A stretch of 64,000 nt of DNA from Lysobacterales bacterium 15-68-25 (lineage in GTDB: Bacteria; Pseudomonadota; Gammaproteobacteria; Xanthomonadales; Rhodanobacteraceae): the NCBI GenBank assembly GCA_002279065.1, contig NCKB01000009.1, forward strand, positions 186,001 through 250,000, written 5' to 3'. Below are positions 1 through 9,612 of this stretch, in pieces. The position numbers and the translations under genes were made by a program. Position 1 is the stretch's first letter; each line of letters begins with the position of its first letter. The notes below the pieces were generated by a model. That model was not told the origin of the DNA and searched no databases. It saw nothing but the letters and a program-made list of their open reading frames with translations.

Positions 1-507
1 GACCGCTGGCATCTGGATGGGCGCGCCGTGCTGCTCGGCGATGCCGCGCACGCGATGGTGCCTTTCCACGGCCAGGGCATGAACTGCGGGCTGGAAGATG
101 CCGTGGAGCTGGCCGCACTGCTGGCCGGCAGTCCCGCCGACCCTTCCGGCGTGTTTGCCGAGTTCCAGCGCCGACGCAAGCCCAACGCCGATGCGATCGC
201 GGCCATGGCGCTGGAAAATTACATAGAGATGCGCGACTCGGTCGCCGATCCGCGCTACCTGGCCAAGCGCGCGCTCGGCCTGAGGCTGGCTGAAGCGGCA
301 CCGTCGCATTTCATGACACGCTACCGCATGGTCACCTTCACACAGCTGCCCTACGCGTTCGCGTACGAGCGCGGCAAGGCACAGGATGTGCTGCTCGACG
401 AACTGCTGACCACGACCGATGGCGATCCCCTGGCCGTGGCCATGGACGACGCGGCCGCCCTGTTCCGTGCCAGGCTGGAGCCGCTGCCAGACATTCCCCA
501 TGGATGA
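1..507 (+). CDS. kmo: Kynurenine 3-monooxygenase, C-terminal part
   Basis: FAD-dependent aromatic hydroxylase of tryptophan degradation, converting kynurenine to 3-hydroxykynurenine; the 5' part lies before the window. The reading frame is open from base 1. The retained part has the second FAD motif LLGDAAHAMVPFHGQGMN, in which the GD contacts the FAD ribityl chain. It also has the KMO-like stretches MALENYIEMRDSV and a TRYRMVTFTQLPYA segment, which separate it from UbiH-type hydroxylases. The stop overlaps the start of the next gene, so the two are probably co-transcribed. The family call rests on motif recognition and no N-terminus is visible to confirm it. Confidence 0.85.
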   Translation, partial: DRWHLDGRAVLLGDAAHAMVPFHGQGMNCGLEDAVELAALLAGSPADPSGVFAEFQRRRKPNADAIAAMALENYIEMRDSVADPRYLAKRALGLRLAEAAPSHFMTRYRMVTFTQLPYAFAYERGKAQDVLLDELLTTTDGDPLAVAMDDAAALFRARLEPLPDIPHG

Positions 508-919
508 CCGCCTGCTCGCCGCCTATCGGCGCACCGACTACCGGGTGCGCCTGCCAAGCGGCGGCACGAGCAGCCTGCGCGTGGACGAACCGCTGCCGGC
601 AGCGCTGCACGCGCTGGTCGGAGCGTCGCCCTGGGGCTTCGTCACTGCATGGCATCCCGGCTCACATCCCGCACCAAGGAAGGCCAATCGAGCAGCACAA
701 CGGCAATTGCTTGCCGAACTGCTCGGGGAACCGACGACCCAGCGGATTCTTGGCGCCGTCGGCGTGGGAGCAGAGGGCTGGCGTGAGCCCAGCCTGTTGG
801 TGATCGGCACGGACATCGGCGTGCTGGAACGACTGGCCAGGGCATTTGGCCAGCTGGCCTTTCTGGGCGGCGACGGACCGGGTGCGGCACGTCTGCACCG
901 GACGCCGATCGCGCCCTGA
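500..919 (+). CDS. DUF3293 domain protein
   Basis: Small cytosolic protein of 139 residues and unknown function. The ATG overlaps the kmo stop codon, which favours this start over an upstream in-frame one. It carries the features I associate with DUF3293: an early WGFVTAWHPGS segment, a conserved Asn before the Leu-rich helix, an EPSLLVIG strand and a terminal RAFGQLAFLGG segment. There is no signal peptide or membrane segment. Translational coupling to kmo suggests shared expression but gives no function. Confidence 0.7.
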   Translation: MDDRLLAAYRRTDYRVRLPSGGTSSLRVDEPLPAALHALVGASPWGFVTAWHPGSHPAPRKANRAAQRQLLAELLGEPTTQRILGAVGVGAEGWREPSLLVIGTDIGVLERLARAFGQLAFLGGDGPGAARLHRTPIAP

Positions 920-979
920 GTCGACGGCGACACGGGACCGCATGGACAAGTCCCGCAGGCATTGCGGACAATCCGACGG

Positions 980-1609
980 ATGACCGTTTCCGCCCCGCCC
1001 CTGCTCGCAGCCTCCGCATTGAGCTTTTACCGCCAGGACGAGCCCGTGTTCGGCCCGCTGCAGTTCGAGCTGCATCCCGGCCAGCTGGCGCTGGTGGAGG
1101 GGGACAACGGCAGCGGCAAGACCACCCTGCTGCGCGTGCTGGCCGGCCTGCTGCACGTGGACGAGGGCGAGCTGCACTGGCGCGGAGAGCCCCTTCGGCG
1201 CGATGCCTGTGCTGGCGAGATCATCTTTCTCGGCCACCAGCTCGGACTCAAGGGCGACCTCAGCCCCCGCGAGAATCTGCGCATCGCCGCCGGCCTGCAT
1301 GGCGAGCGCGACGGCCAGGATCCGGCTCGCGCCTTGCGCGAGGTCGGTCTGGCCGGCTACGAGGACGAGCCGGTGCGTCGACTGTCTGCCGGGCAGAAGA
1401 AGCGCGCCGCGCTAGCCCGCCTGCTGCTGGTGCCGGCGACGCTCTGGCTGCTCGACGAGCCCTACGCCAATCTCGACCGCCATGGCATCGCCCTGGTCAA
1501 CCGCCTGCTCGAACGACACGTCGCTGCCGGAGGTGCCGCGCTGGTCACCAGCCATGGGGCCGTAAGTTTCCACGGCGGCGAGCCGCAGCGCATACGGATG
1601 CACGCATGA
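980..1609 (+). CDS. ccmA: Heme exporter ATP-binding subunit CcmA
   Basis: ATPase of the CcmABCD complex that releases holo-CcmE during system I cytochrome c maturation; it acts on the cytoplasmic face of the inner membrane. Length is 209 residues from ATG 980; an in-frame TTG at 962 is possible but less likely. The Walker A motif GDNGSGKTT is at residues 41-49, the signature [14 protein letters not shown] near 134, Walker B LWLLDEP near 155 and a switch histidine in TSHG near the end. The gene is the first of nine tightly packed ccm genes and overlaps ccmB by 4 bp. Confidence 0.97.
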   Translation: MTVSAPPLLAASALSFYRQDEPVFGPLQFELHPGQLALVEGDNGSGKTTLLRVLAGLLHVDEGELHWRGEPLRRDACAGEIIFLGHQLGLKGDLSPRENLRIAAGLHGERDGQDPARALREVGLAGYEDEPVRRLSAGQKKRAALARLLLVPATLWLLDEPYANLDRHGIALVNRLLERHVAAGGAALVTSHGAVSFHGGEPQRIRMHA

Positions 1610-2292
1610 GCCAGGCTCCGCTCGGACGCGCCTGCGCCGCCGTACTTCGACGCGACCTCACCCTCGCCTGGCGCCGCCGCGGCGACATCGCCATGCCGGT
1701 GCTGTATGCGCTGATCGTCACCACGCTGTTTCCCTTCGCGCTGGGCCCGGAAAACGCGCTGCTGCAGCGGATCGCCGGCGGCGCCGTGCTGGTGACCGTG
1801 CTGCTGGCGATGCTGCTGGCGCTGGACGGGATGTTCCGCAGCGACATCGAGGACGGCTCGCTGGAACAACTGGTGCTGGCACCGCAGCCTCTTGCGCTGA
1901 TGCTGGGTATGAAGATCCTCGCCCACTGGCTGACCACCGCGCTGCCGCTGATCGTGATCGCCCCGATGCTGGCCAGCATGCTGCAACTGCCGTCGACAGT
2001 GATCCCGGTGCTGCTGCTCGCGCTCGCGCTGGCCACGCCGATGCTCAGCCTGCTCGGCGCGGTCCTGGTGGCGCTGACGGCCGGCACCCGGCGCTCTGGT
2101 ATGCTGCTCGCGCTGATGCTGTTGCCGTTGTGCGTGCCCGTGGTGATCTTCGCCGCCGGTGCGCTGGCCGCGGCCCAGCAGGGCCTGCCGTGGATTGCCC
2201 CGATCGCATGGCTGGGCGCCGCCCTGGCGCTGGCCCTGGTACTGGCCCCGCTGGGCTGTGCCGCCGCCCTCCGCATTGCCTTGGACGCCTGA
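1606..2292 (+). CDS. ccmB: Heme exporter membrane subunit CcmB
   Basis: Membrane partner of CcmA in the CcmABCD release complex. It is 228 residues long with six predicted hydrophobic segments and the family's N-terminal basic [12 protein letters not shown] stretch. The segment [17 protein letters not shown] after the second helix is typical of CcmB. The start overlaps the ccmA stop (ATGA), indicating translational coupling. Nothing is unusual in length or composition. Confidence 0.96.
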   Translation: MSQAPLGRACAAVLRRDLTLAWRRRGDIAMPVLYALIVTTLFPFALGPENALLQRIAGGAVLVTVLLAMLLALDGMFRSDIEDGSLEQLVLAPQPLALMLGMKILAHWLTTALPLIVIAPMLASMLQLPSTVIPVLLLALALATPMLSLLGAVLVALTAGTRRSGMLLALMLLPLCVPVVIFAAGALAAAQQGLPWIAPIAWLGAALALALVLAPLGCAAALRIALDA

Positions 2293-2296
2293 ACCC

Positions 2297-3055
2297 ATGT
2301 CCAGCTGGATTCCGCTCTGGTTGCACAAGCTCGGCTCGCCGCCGACCTTCTACCGCTTCGCCGGCAAGCTGCGCCCGTGGATGCTCGCCCTTGCCATCGT
2401 GCTTGGCATGATCGCGCTCTACGGTGGCCTGGTGCTCGCCCCGCCGGATTACCAGCAGGGTGACGACTACCGCATCATCTTCGTGCATGTGCCCAGCGCC
2501 TGGATGGGGCTATTCATCTACGGCGTGATGGCCGTATCGGCGTTCATCGCCTTGGTCTGGCGAATCAAGCTGGCCGAGGTGGTGGCGATGGAGTCCGCGC
2601 CGATCGGCGCGGCATTCACCCTGATCACCCTCGTCACCGGCTCGCTGTGGGGCGTGCGCATGTGGGGGACATGGTGGACCTGGGACGCCCGGCTCACTTC
2701 CGAGCTGGTGCTGCTGTTCCTTTACCTGGGCGTGATCGGCCTCTACCACGCCTTCGAGGACCGTCGCCAGGGCGCGCGCGCCGCCGCCTTCCTCGCCCTG
2801 ATCGGCATCATCAACGTGCCGATCGTGCATTTCTCGGTGAACTGGTGGAACACCCTGCACCAGGGCTCCACGGTGCGCCTGTTCGGCCCTTCGACTATGA
2901 GCGGCTCGATGATCTGGCCGCTGCTGACGATGATGGTCGCGACCAAGTGCTACTACGCGTTCAGCCTCTGCTCGCGCGTGCGCGCCGACCTGCTGGCACT
3001 GGAGAGCGGCAAGGACTGGGTCCGCCAGATCGCCGCGGAGGAAAGCGCTCGATGA
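2297..3055 (+). CDS. ccmC: Heme handling protein CcmC
   Basis: Inner-membrane protein that presents heme to CcmE. It is 252 residues with six hydrophobic segments and the tryptophan-rich signature WGTWWTWDARLTSELVL at about residues 122-138. Histidines flanking this loop, in IFVHVPSAW and VHFSVNWWNTLHQG, match the heme ligands of the family. I chose ATG 2297, five bases after the ccmB stop. A longer in-frame reading from 2159 overlaps ccmB and was not used. The stop overlaps the ccmD start. Confidence 0.96.
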   Translation: MSSWIPLWLHKLGSPPTFYRFAGKLRPWMLALAIVLGMIALYGGLVLAPPDYQQGDDYRIIFVHVPSAWMGLFIYGVMAVSAFIALVWRIKLAEVVAMESAPIGAAFTLITLVTGSLWGVRMWGTWWTWDARLTSELVLLFLYLGVIGLYHAFEDRRQGARAAAFLALIGIINVPIVHFSVNWWNTLHQGSTVRLFGPSTMSGSMIWPLLTMMVATKCYYAFSLCSRVRADLLALESGKDWVRQIAAEESAR

Positions 3056-3246
3056 ATCAGTTCCTCGCCATGGGCGGTTACGCCGCCTATGTGTGGCCAG
3101 CCTACGCGATCTTCCTCGTCGTGCTGCTCGCCGATGCGTTGGCGCCTGTGTTGCGCCGGCGCCGCGTTCTGCGCGAGCTGCGTGGCCGCCTCGCCCGCCA
3201 GAGCGCGCGCCAGCAGCGCCACACCGATACCGCCACCGACGCCTGA
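3052..3246 (+). CDS. ccmD: CcmD small membrane subunit
   Basis: Small inner-membrane component of the CcmABCD complex, 64 residues, overlapping the ccmC stop by 4 bp. It has one hydrophobic helix at about residues 8-30 (GGYAAYVWPAYAIFLVVLLA) followed by a strongly basic cytoplasmic tail, the standard CcmD layout. Identification rests on this topology plus position between ccmC and ccmE. Confidence 0.9.
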   Translation: MNQFLAMGGYAAYVWPAYAIFLVVLLADALAPVLRRRRVLRELRGRLARQSARQQRHTDTATDA

Positions 3247-3273
3247 CCGCCTGCCATTCCACGGATCGTGCCC

Positions 3274-3750
3274 ATGAACCCCACCCGCAAGCGCCGGCTC
3301 GTCATCGTCGTCATAGTTCTGATCGCCGCGGCGATCGCCGGCGGCCTGACCGTGTTCGCCCTGCAGCAGAACATGAACTACCTGTTCACCCCCAGCCAGG
3401 TGCAGGAAGGCCAGGCCCGCGGCTACAAGACCTTCCGCCTCGGCGGCATGGTCAAGGAGGGCTCGATCCAGCGCTCCAGCGATTCGTTGAAGGTGACCTT
3501 CACCGTGGTCGACGCCGACGGCGCCATGCCGGTGGAATACACCGGCATCCTTCCCGACCTGTTCCGCGACAACCAGTCGGTGATCACCACCGGCCACATG
3601 GAAAACGGTCACTTCGTCGCAACCGAGGTCTTGGCCAAGCACGACGAGACCTACATGCCGAAAGAACTGAAGGACGCCATGGCCAAGGCGCACAAGGGTC
3701 GCAAAGTCGCCGAGACCGGCGACGAGCCGCCTGCCTCGACCAAACCCTGA
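3274..3750 (+). CDS. ccmE: Periplasmic heme chaperone CcmE
   Basis: Binds heme covalently in the periplasm and passes it to the CcmFHI ligation complex. It is 158 residues with an N-terminal basic stretch and signal anchor (about residues 8-28), then the OB-fold domain. The heme-attachment His is near residue 123 within [11 protein letters not shown], including the conserved Tyr. A GTG at 3268 is an alternative start, but ATG 3274 gives the normal [10 protein letters not shown]-terminus. Confidence 0.97.
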   Translation: MNPTRKRRLVIVVIVLIAAAIAGGLTVFALQQNMNYLFTPSQVQEGQARGYKTFRLGGMVKEGSIQRSSDSLKVTFTVVDADGAMPVEYTGILPDLFRDNQSVITTGHMENGHFVATEVLAKHDETYMPKELKDAMAKAHKGRKVAETGDEPPASTKP

Positions 3751-3784
3751 GCGACCCAACGCGCCCGCCACGACGGAACCCGCC

Positions 3785-5785
3785 ATGACTCCCGAACTCG
3801 GCCAGCTCGCCCTCATCCTCGCCATGCTGCTGGCGCTGGCGCAAAGCATCCTCCCGCTGGTCGGCGCCTGGCGCGGCAACCGCGCCCTGATCGCTACGGC
3901 GCGGCCGGCCGCCGCCGGCCAGGCGGCCTTCGTGATCGTCGCCTTCGCCCTGCTGGTGTGGGCCTTCCTGCGCTTCGATTTCTCGGTCGCCTACGTCGCG
4001 GACAACTCCAACCTGGCGCTGCCCTGGTACTACCGCATCGCCGCGGTGTGGGGCGCGCACGAGGGCTCGATGCTGTTGTGGGTGCTGATCCTCAACCTGT
4101 GGACGCTCGCCGTCGCCGCGTTCAGCCGCAACCTGCCCGATGACTTCGTGGCGAGGGTGCTCGGCGTGCTGGGCCTGGTCTCGGTAGGCTTCCTCGCCTT
4201 CATCCTGTTCACCTCCAACCCGTTCGCCCGCCTTTTGCCGATGCCCGCCGACGGCGGCGACCTGAACCCGGTGCTGCAGGACCCGGGCATGACCTTCCAC
4301 CCGCCCGTGATCTACATGGGCTACGTCGGCTTCTCGGTGGCGTTCGCGTTCTCCATCGCCGCGCTGCTCGGTGGCGGCATGGAGCAGGCCTGGGTGCGCT
4401 GGGCGCGCTCGTGGACCAACGTCGCCTGGGCGTTCCTCACCGCCGGCATCGTGGCCGGCAGCTGGTGGGCCTACGCCGAGCTGGGCTGGGGCGGCTGGTG
4501 GTTCTGGGATCCGGTGGAGAACGCCAGTTTCATGCCCTGGCTGGTCGGCACCGCGCTGATCCACGCGCAGGCGGTCACCGAGAAACGCGGTTCGCTGCGC
4601 GCCTGGACCATCCTGCTGTCGATCTTCGCCTTCTCGCTGTCGCTGCTCGGCACCTTCCTGGTGCGCTCGGGCGTGCTGACCTCGGTGCACGCCTTCGCCT
4701 CCGACCCGCGCCGCGGCCTGTTCATCCTCGGCTTCCTCGCGGTCGTGGTCGGCGGCTCGCTGCTGCTGTACGCACTGCGCGCGCCGAAGGTGGCCGGCGG
4801 CAAGTCGTTCGCGGTGGTCTCGCGCGAGACGGCGGTGCTGGTCGGCAACCTGATGTTCACCGTGGCCGCGGCGATGGTGCTGCTGGGCACGCTGTTCCCG
4901 CTGATCGGCGATGCGTTCAACCTGGGCCGGATCTCGGTAGGCCCACCCTACTTCGGCTTCCTGTTCCCCCTGCTGATGGCGCCGGTGGTTCTGCTGCTGC
5001 CGTTCGGACCGTTCCTGCGCTGGGGCCGCGGCGAACCGGGCGTGATCGGCTCGATCGCGCTGCGCGCCGGCATCGCCGCTCTGGCCTGCGCGATCGTGGC
5101 GGCGTTCTTCGTGCACGGACGTGCCCGCGCCCTGGTCGGCGTGGCGTCGGCCGTGTGGTGCGTGGTCGGCACCCTGCTCTACGTCTACAAGCGCTACCGC
5201 GAGGTCCCGGCCGGCCGGCGCTATCCGGCGGAGATGGCCGGCATGCTGCTGGCGCACTTCGGCGTCGGCATCTTCCTGGCCGGCGTGCTGCTGTCCGAGT
5301 CGCTCAGCGTCACCCGCGACGTGCGCATGGCACCGGGCGACACCCAGACCATCGGCAGCTACAGCTTCCGCTTCGACGGCGTGAAGCAGACCAGCGGTCC
5401 GAACTGGAAGGGCAGCCAGGGCTCGATCACCGTATCCAAGGACGGCTCGGTGGTCGGCGTGATGCACCCGCAGAAACGCACCTACACCCGCGAGCAGGTG
5501 CAGACCGAGTCGGCGATCGATCCCGGCTTCACCCGCGACCTTTACGTGGCGCTGGGCGAGCCGATGAACCCGAACGACCTCGGCGGCGCGTGGGCCATGC
5601 GCCTGTACGTGAAGCCGTTCGTCCGCTGGCTGTGGGCCGGCGGCCTGTTCATGATGCTGGGCGGCTTCGTCGCCGCGGGCGACCGCCGCTTCCGCACCCG
5701 CCGCGTGGCCGATAGCGAGCGCATCGTGCCGGCGGGAGCCAACGCCGGCGAACGCCTGGCCACGGCGCGGGAGTCGCATGCATGA
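3785..5785 (+). CDS. ccmF: Cytochrome c heme lyase subunit CcmF
   Basis: Large inner-membrane protein of the heme ligation complex that attaches heme to apocytochrome c. It is 666 residues with about fifteen hydrophobic segments. The WWD domain is visible as GWGGWWFWDPVENASFMPWL at about residues 235-254, and other conserved family stretches are WGAHEGSMLLWVLIL and DPGMTFHPPVIYMGY. It overlaps ccmG by 4 bp. A very long open frame on the opposite strand is a GC-driven shadow. Confidence 0.97.
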   Translation: MTPELGQLALILAMLLALAQSILPLVGAWRGNRALIATARPAAAGQAAFVIVAFALLVWAFLRFDFSVAYVADNSNLALPWYYRIAAVWGAHEGSMLLWVLILNLWTLAVAAFSRNLPDDFVARVLGVLGLVSVGFLAFILFTSNPFARLLPMPADGGDLNPVLQDPGMTFHPPVIYMGYVGFSVAFAFSIAALLGGGMEQAWVRWARSWTNVAWAFLTAGIVAGSWWAYAELGWGGWWFWDPVENASFMPWLVGTALIHAQAVTEKRGSLRAWTILLSIFAFSLSLLGTFLVRSGVLTSVHAFASDPRRGLFILGFLAVVVGGSLLLYALRAPKVAGGKSFAVVSRETAVLVGNLMFTVAAAMVLLGTLFPLIGDAFNLGRISVGPPYFGFLFPLLMAPVVLLLPFGPFLRWGRGEPGVIGSIALRAGIAALACAIVAAFFVHGRARALVGVASAVWCVVGTLLYVYKRYREVPAGRRYPAEMAGMLLAHFGVGIFLAGVLLSESLSVTRDVRMAPGDTQTIGSYSFRFDGVKQTSGPNWKGSQGSITVSKDGSVVGVMHPQKRTYTREQVQTESAIDPGFTRDLYVALGEPMNPNDLGGAWAMRLYVKPFVRWLWAGGLFMMLGGFVAAGDRRFRTRRVADSERIVPAGANAGERLATARESHA

Positions 5786-6324
5786 GCCGGTTGATCCCGT
5801 TCTTCGCCTTCCTGGCCCTGTGCGGCCTGTTCGGATTCGGCATCTGGTGGAACAGCCACCACGACCAGACCGCGATCCCCTCGCCGTTGATCAACAAGCC
5901 GGCGCCCGAATTCGCCCTGCCCGAGCTGTACGACCCGGCCAAGGTAGTCACCAAGAAGGACCTGCTGGGCAAGCCCTACCTGCTCAACGTGTTCGCCAGC
6001 TGGTGCATCGAGTGCGCGGTGGAACACCCGCTGCTGAAGACCGAGGTGCCGGCGCTGGGGATCGAACTGGTGGGCTACAACTACAAGGACCAGCCCGACG
6101 ACGCCAAGGCCTGGCTGGCCAAGCACGGCAACCCGTACCAGGTGCTGGTGGCCGACGTCACCGGCCAGACTGCGATCGACTTCGGCGTCTACGCGGCGCC
6201 GGAAACGTTTCTCATCGATGCCAAGGGCGTGATCCGCTACAAGCGCATCGGACCGTTCACCCCCGAGGTGATCGAGAGGGAACTCAAGCCGGCGATCGCC
6301 GCGCTGGCGAAGGAGTCGCGATGA
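5782..6324 (+). CDS. ccmG: Thiol:disulfide interchange protein CcmG/DsbE
   Basis: Membrane-anchored periplasmic thioredoxin-like protein that keeps the apocytochrome CXXCH cysteines reduced. It is 180 residues with an N-terminal signal anchor (residues 4-23). The active site is WCIEC with cysteines at about 75 and 78. The intervening IE differs from the more usual PT or VP pairs. The GVYAAPETFLID segment matches the CcmG cis-Pro loop. The start overlaps ccmF and the stop overlaps ccmH. Confidence 0.95.
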   Translation: MSRLIPFFAFLALCGLFGFGIWWNSHHDQTAIPSPLINKPAPEFALPELYDPAKVVTKKDLLGKPYLLNVFASWCIECAVEHPLLKTEVPALGIELVGYNYKDQPDDAKAWLAKHGNPYQVLVADVTGQTAIDFGVYAAPETFLIDAKGVIRYKRIGPFTPEVIERELKPAIAALAKESR

Positions 6325-6761
6325 AGCACCTGGCTGTGCTCCTGGTCGTCGTCCTCGCGCTGTTCGCCGGGCTAGCCGGCGCGCAGGCGATCGAGCCGCT
6401 GCCGTTCAAGGACCACGCGCAGGAACTGCGCTTCCAGCACCTCACCGCGCAGCTGCGCTGCCCGATGTGCCAGAACGAGACGCTGGCCGACTCCAACGCG
6501 CCGATCGCCCGCGACCTGCGGCACGAAGTTTTCCGCCTGATGCAGGAAGGCCGCACCGACGACCAGATCAAGCAATACCTGGTGGCCCGCTATTCCGACT
6601 ACGTGCTGTACGACCCGCCGGTGAACCCGACCACCTGGGTGCTCTGGTTCGGGCCGCTGCTGATCCTGCTGGCCGGCGCCGCCGTGGTGGCGGTGACCAT
6701 CCGCAAACGCACTCGCTCCGGCGCGCCGCCGCCGGCCATCGACCACGGGGACGACTGGTGA
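6321..6761 (+). CDS. ccmH: Cytochrome c maturation protein CcmH
   Basis: Periplasmic thiol oxidoreductase of the heme ligation complex. It is 146 residues with a signal peptide (about 1-22), the family motif LRCPMCQNETLADSNAP with Cys47 and Cys50, and one C-terminal membrane helix (about 110-130). This is the short CcmH form; the TPR part is the separate downstream ccmI gene. The start ATG overlaps the ccmG stop. Confidence 0.96.
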   Translation: MKHLAVLLVVVLALFAGLAGAQAIEPLPFKDHAQELRFQHLTAQLRCPMCQNETLADSNAPIARDLRHEVFRLMQEGRTDDQIKQYLVARYSDYVLYDPPVNPTTWVLWFGPLLILLAGAAVVAVTIRKRTRSGAPPPAIDHGDDW

Positions 6762-7813
6762 AGATCCTGTTCTACATCATCGCCGCGATCATGATCGCGG
6801 CGAGCCTGCTGCTGCTGCTCTGGCCGCTGATGCGTCACGGTCGCGCCCAGGGCCGTCCGCGCGGGATCTTCGTCCTCGCGCTGGGCATCGCCTTCGTCGT
6901 ACCGCTTGCCGCGGCCGGCCTGTACCTCACGGTCGGCACGCCGCAGGCGCTCGACGGCGTGGCGAAGCAGGCCCCGGCCATGGACGTGAACCAGGCGCTG
7001 GCCCAGCTACGCGCCCACCTGAAGGAAGCGCCGGACGACAGCCAGGGCTGGATGCTGCTGGCGCAGACCACGGCGACGCTGGGCCAGAACGCCGAGGCGC
7101 GCGACGCCTACGGCCAGCTGCTGCGACTGCTGCCGAACGATCCGCTGCCGATGGTCGGCTGGGCCGAGGCCGATTCGATGGCGCGGCCGGACCACCGCAT
7201 CGACGGTCGCGCGCGCGAGCTGCTGCTGCAGGCGGTGAAGCTCGCCCCGGACAACCAGCGCGCGCTGTGGCTGCTCGGCATCAGCAGCTTCCAGCTCGAC
7301 CGCTACGCCGAGGCCGCCGCCACCTGGCGCCAGCTGCAGCCGTTGCTCACCCCGGGGTCCAGCGTGGCCAAGGCCGTGGCCCAGCAGATCGCGGTAGCCG
7401 ATGCGCGCGCCGGCGGTGCGGCCGCCCCCGCTGCAACCAGCACCGCACCGGCGGCCGACGCCGACGCGCCGAAGCTGACCGTGCAGGTGAGCCTGACCCC
7501 GGCGCTGCGCGACAAGGTTCGCCCCGGCGACACCCTGTTCGTCTATGCCCGCGCCGAGCACGGCCCGCCGATGCCGCTGGCGGTGGCGCGGCTCGATGCA
7601 GGCAAACTGCCGACGACGGTGGAGCTCACCGACGCGCTGGCGATGGCGCCCTCGATGGATCTGTCCTCGGTGTCGTCCGTGGTCGTCGGTGCACGCATCA
7701 GCCACAGCGGTCAGGCAATCGGCCAGGCCGGCGACTTGGAGGGCAGTGCCGGCGTGGTCCCCACTGCACGGAAGGAGCCCATTGCAGTGGTGATCGACAA
7801 GGTGCATCCGTGA
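6758..7813 (+). CDS. ccmI: c-type cytochrome biogenesis protein CcmI
   Basis: Apocytochrome chaperone of the CcmFHI complex. From GTG 6758, overlapping the ccmH stop, it is 351 residues. Two N-terminal membrane helices (about 2-22 and 35-53) are followed by TPR-like repeats (about 65-200) and a C-terminal periplasmic domain (about 230-351) with the beta-rich pattern LTVQVSLTPALRDKVRPGDT seen in CcmI. The GTG start follows the overlap pattern of the operon. Confidence 0.92.
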   Translation: MKILFYIIAAIMIAASLLLLLWPLMRHGRAQGRPRGIFVLALGIAFVVPLAAAGLYLTVGTPQALDGVAKQAPAMDVNQALAQLRAHLKEAPDDSQGWMLLAQTTATLGQNAEARDAYGQLLRLLPNDPLPMVGWAEADSMARPDHRIDGRARELLLQAVKLAPDNQRALWLLGISSFQLDRYAEAAATWRQLQPLLTPGSSVAKAVAQQIAVADARAGGAAAPAATSTAPAADADAPKLTVQVSLTPALRDKVRPGDTLFVYARAEHGPPMPLAVARLDAGKLPTTVELTDALAMAPSMDLSSVSSVVVGARISHSGQAIGQAGDLEGSAGVVPTARKEPIAVVIDKVHP

Positions 7814-8931
7814 GCGACGCCCGTCGCTACGCCGACCTGCCCTCGCCATTCCCGATGAAGCGCGGAGGCGCCCTGGTGGGCGCCCGCGTTGCCTACGAGA
7901 CCTGGGGCAGGCTGACTCCCGCGCGGGACAACGCGCTGCTGATCCTCACCGGGCTGTCGCCCAGCGCCCATGCCGCTTCCAGCCCCGACGACCCCTCGCC
8001 CGGCTGGTGGGAGGCGATGATCGGTCCGGGCAAGGCGATCGACACCGATCGCTGGTTCGTCATCTGCGTCAATTCGCTGGGCAGCGACAAGGGCTCCACC
8101 TGTCCCGCCTCGATCAATCCGGCGACCGGCGAGCCGTATCGACTGGATTTCCCGGAGCTCTCGCTGGAGGACGTGGCGAACGCCGCGCACGCTGCGGTGA
8201 GCCAGCTCGGCATCGACCGACTGGCTTGCCTGGTCGGTTGCTCGATGGGCGGCATGAGTGCGCTCGCCTACATGCTGCTGCACCCGGGTTCGGTGCGCGC
8301 CCACATCAGCGTCGACACGGCCCCGCAGGCGCAGCCGTTCGCCATCGCGATCCGCTCGCTGCAGCGCGAAGCGATCCGGCTCGATCCGGGCTGGGCCAGG
8401 GGTGGTTACGACCTGCACCCGGGCGACCGCGCCGACGCCACCTATCCGGACGCCGGCATGAGCATCGCCCGCAAGCTGGGCGTGATCACCTACCGCTCGG
8501 CGATGGAGTGGAACGGGCGCTTCGCGCGCATCCGGCTGGACTCCGACCAGCGCGAGGAGCACCCGTTCGGCGTCGAGTTCCAGGTCGAGTCCTACCTGCA
8601 GGCGCACGCCGAGCGCTTCGTGCGCACCTTCGACCCGAACAGCTACCTCTACCTGTCCCGCGCCAGCGACTGGTTCGATGTGGCCGAATACGGCCACGGC
8701 TCCGTGCGCGAGGGCCTGCGCCGGATCTGCATCGAACAGGCGCTGGTGATCGGCGTCAGTACCGACATCCTGTTCCCGCTGGAGCAGCAGGAGCAGATCG
8801 CCGAGGGGCTGCGCGAGGCCGGGGCCGACGTCGAGTTCGTGGCGCTGGACTCGCCGCAGGGCCACGACGCCTTCCTGGTCGACATCGAGAACTACAGCCG
8901 CGCCATCGGCGGCTTCCTGGGCCGGCTCTGA
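7810..8931 (+). CDS. MetX-family O-acyltransferase, probably serine or homoserine O-succinyltransferase
   Basis: Alpha/beta-hydrolase-fold acyltransferase of 373 residues, starting at a GTG that overlaps the ccmI stop. The catalytic triad is visible: Ser145 in GCSMGGM, Asp319 in STDILFP and His352 in GHDAFLVD. MetX homologues in Xanthomonadales include enzymes reported to succinylate L-serine for cysteine synthesis. The neighbouring cysteine dioxygenase fits sulfur amino acid metabolism, but I cannot separate the serine and homoserine activities from sequence alone. Confidence 0.8.
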   Translation: MSDARRYADLPSPFPMKRGGALVGARVAYETWGRLTPARDNALLILTGLSPSAHAASSPDDPSPGWWEAMIGPGKAIDTDRWFVICVNSLGSDKGSTCPASINPATGEPYRLDFPELSLEDVANAAHAAVSQLGIDRLACLVGCSMGGMSALAYMLLHPGSVRAHISVDTAPQAQPFAIAIRSLQREAIRLDPGWARGGYDLHPGDRADATYPDAGMSIARKLGVITYRSAMEWNGRFARIRLDSDQREEHPFGVEFQVESYLQAHAERFVRTFDPNSYLYLSRASDWFDVAEYGHGSVREGLRRICIEQALVIGVSTDILFPLEQQEQIAEGLREAGADVEFVALDSPQGHDAFLVDIENYSRAIGGFLGRL

Positions 8932-9002
8932 GAACGCCCCCTCCCGCTGGCGGCCGACACCGCTGCTAAGATGGCGCAGCTCCGCGCCGTACCGAGAACA
9001 CC

Positions 9003-9584
9003 ATGCTTGCCCAGGAATTCCCCGGCTGCCGCCAGCTGATCGATGCCATCGACCATGCGGTCAGCCAGCCCGACACCCAGGCCATCACCGACACCTTGCG
9101 GCACAGCCTTTGCCGTCTGATCCGTGCCCGCGAGGTCCGGCTGCCCGACTGCGTGTTCGAGCCGGCGGAGGGGCGCTACGCCCGCCGCGAGCTCTACCGC
9201 AGCGAGGAGTTCGGCTACTGCGTGGTGGCGATGACCTGGGGGCCAGGCCAGGGCACCCCGATCCACGACCACTGCGGCATGTGGTGTGTGGAAGGCGTCT
9301 GGAGCGGCGAGCTGGAGGTTACCCAGTACGAGCGCCTGGCCGACGACCAGGGCCATTGCCGGTTCCAGGCGGTGGGCTCGATCCAGGCCGGCCCCGGGTC
9401 GGCCGGCAGCCTGATCCCGCCGCACGAGTACCACACCATCCGCAATCCCAGCGAGGAGGCGGTCGCGGTCAGCCTGCACATCTACTCCGGTCCCATGACC
9501 CACTGCGCGATCTTCCAGCCTGCTGCCGAAGCACAGTGTTACGAGCGTCACGACCGCCAGCTGGGACTCGACCCCCTGCACTGA
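9003..9584 (+). CDS. Cysteine dioxygenase-type thiol dioxygenase
   Basis: Mononuclear iron cupin that oxidises cysteine, or a related thiol such as 3-mercaptopropionate, to the sulfinate. It is 193 residues. Iron ligands are the two His of TPIHDHCGM near residues 88-90 and the His in PPHEYHTI near residue 143. The GMWCVEGVWSGELEVTQY segment is characteristic of bacterial members. A possible -10 element TAAGAT lies about 30 bp upstream. Substrate choice between cysteine and 3-mercaptopropionate is unresolved. Confidence 0.85.
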   Translation: MLAQEFPGCRQLIDAIDHAVSQPDTQAITDTLRHSLCRLIRAREVRLPDCVFEPAEGRYARRELYRSEEFGYCVVAMTWGPGQGTPIHDHCGMWCVEGVWSGELEVTQYERLADDQGHCRFQAVGSIQAGPGSAGSLIPPHEYHTIRNPSEEAVAVSLHIYSGPMTHCAIFQPAAEAQCYERHDRQLGLDPLH

Positions 9585-9612
9585 AGCCGGCATAATCGCG
9601 TCCCTGTCTTAA

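Noticed and set aside
3584-5779. A 731-codon open frame on the minus strand
   Set aside because: It lies entirely opposite ccmE and ccmF, is composed of Arg/Ala/His/Gln-rich low-complexity sequence, and arises from the high G+C at third positions of the real genes.
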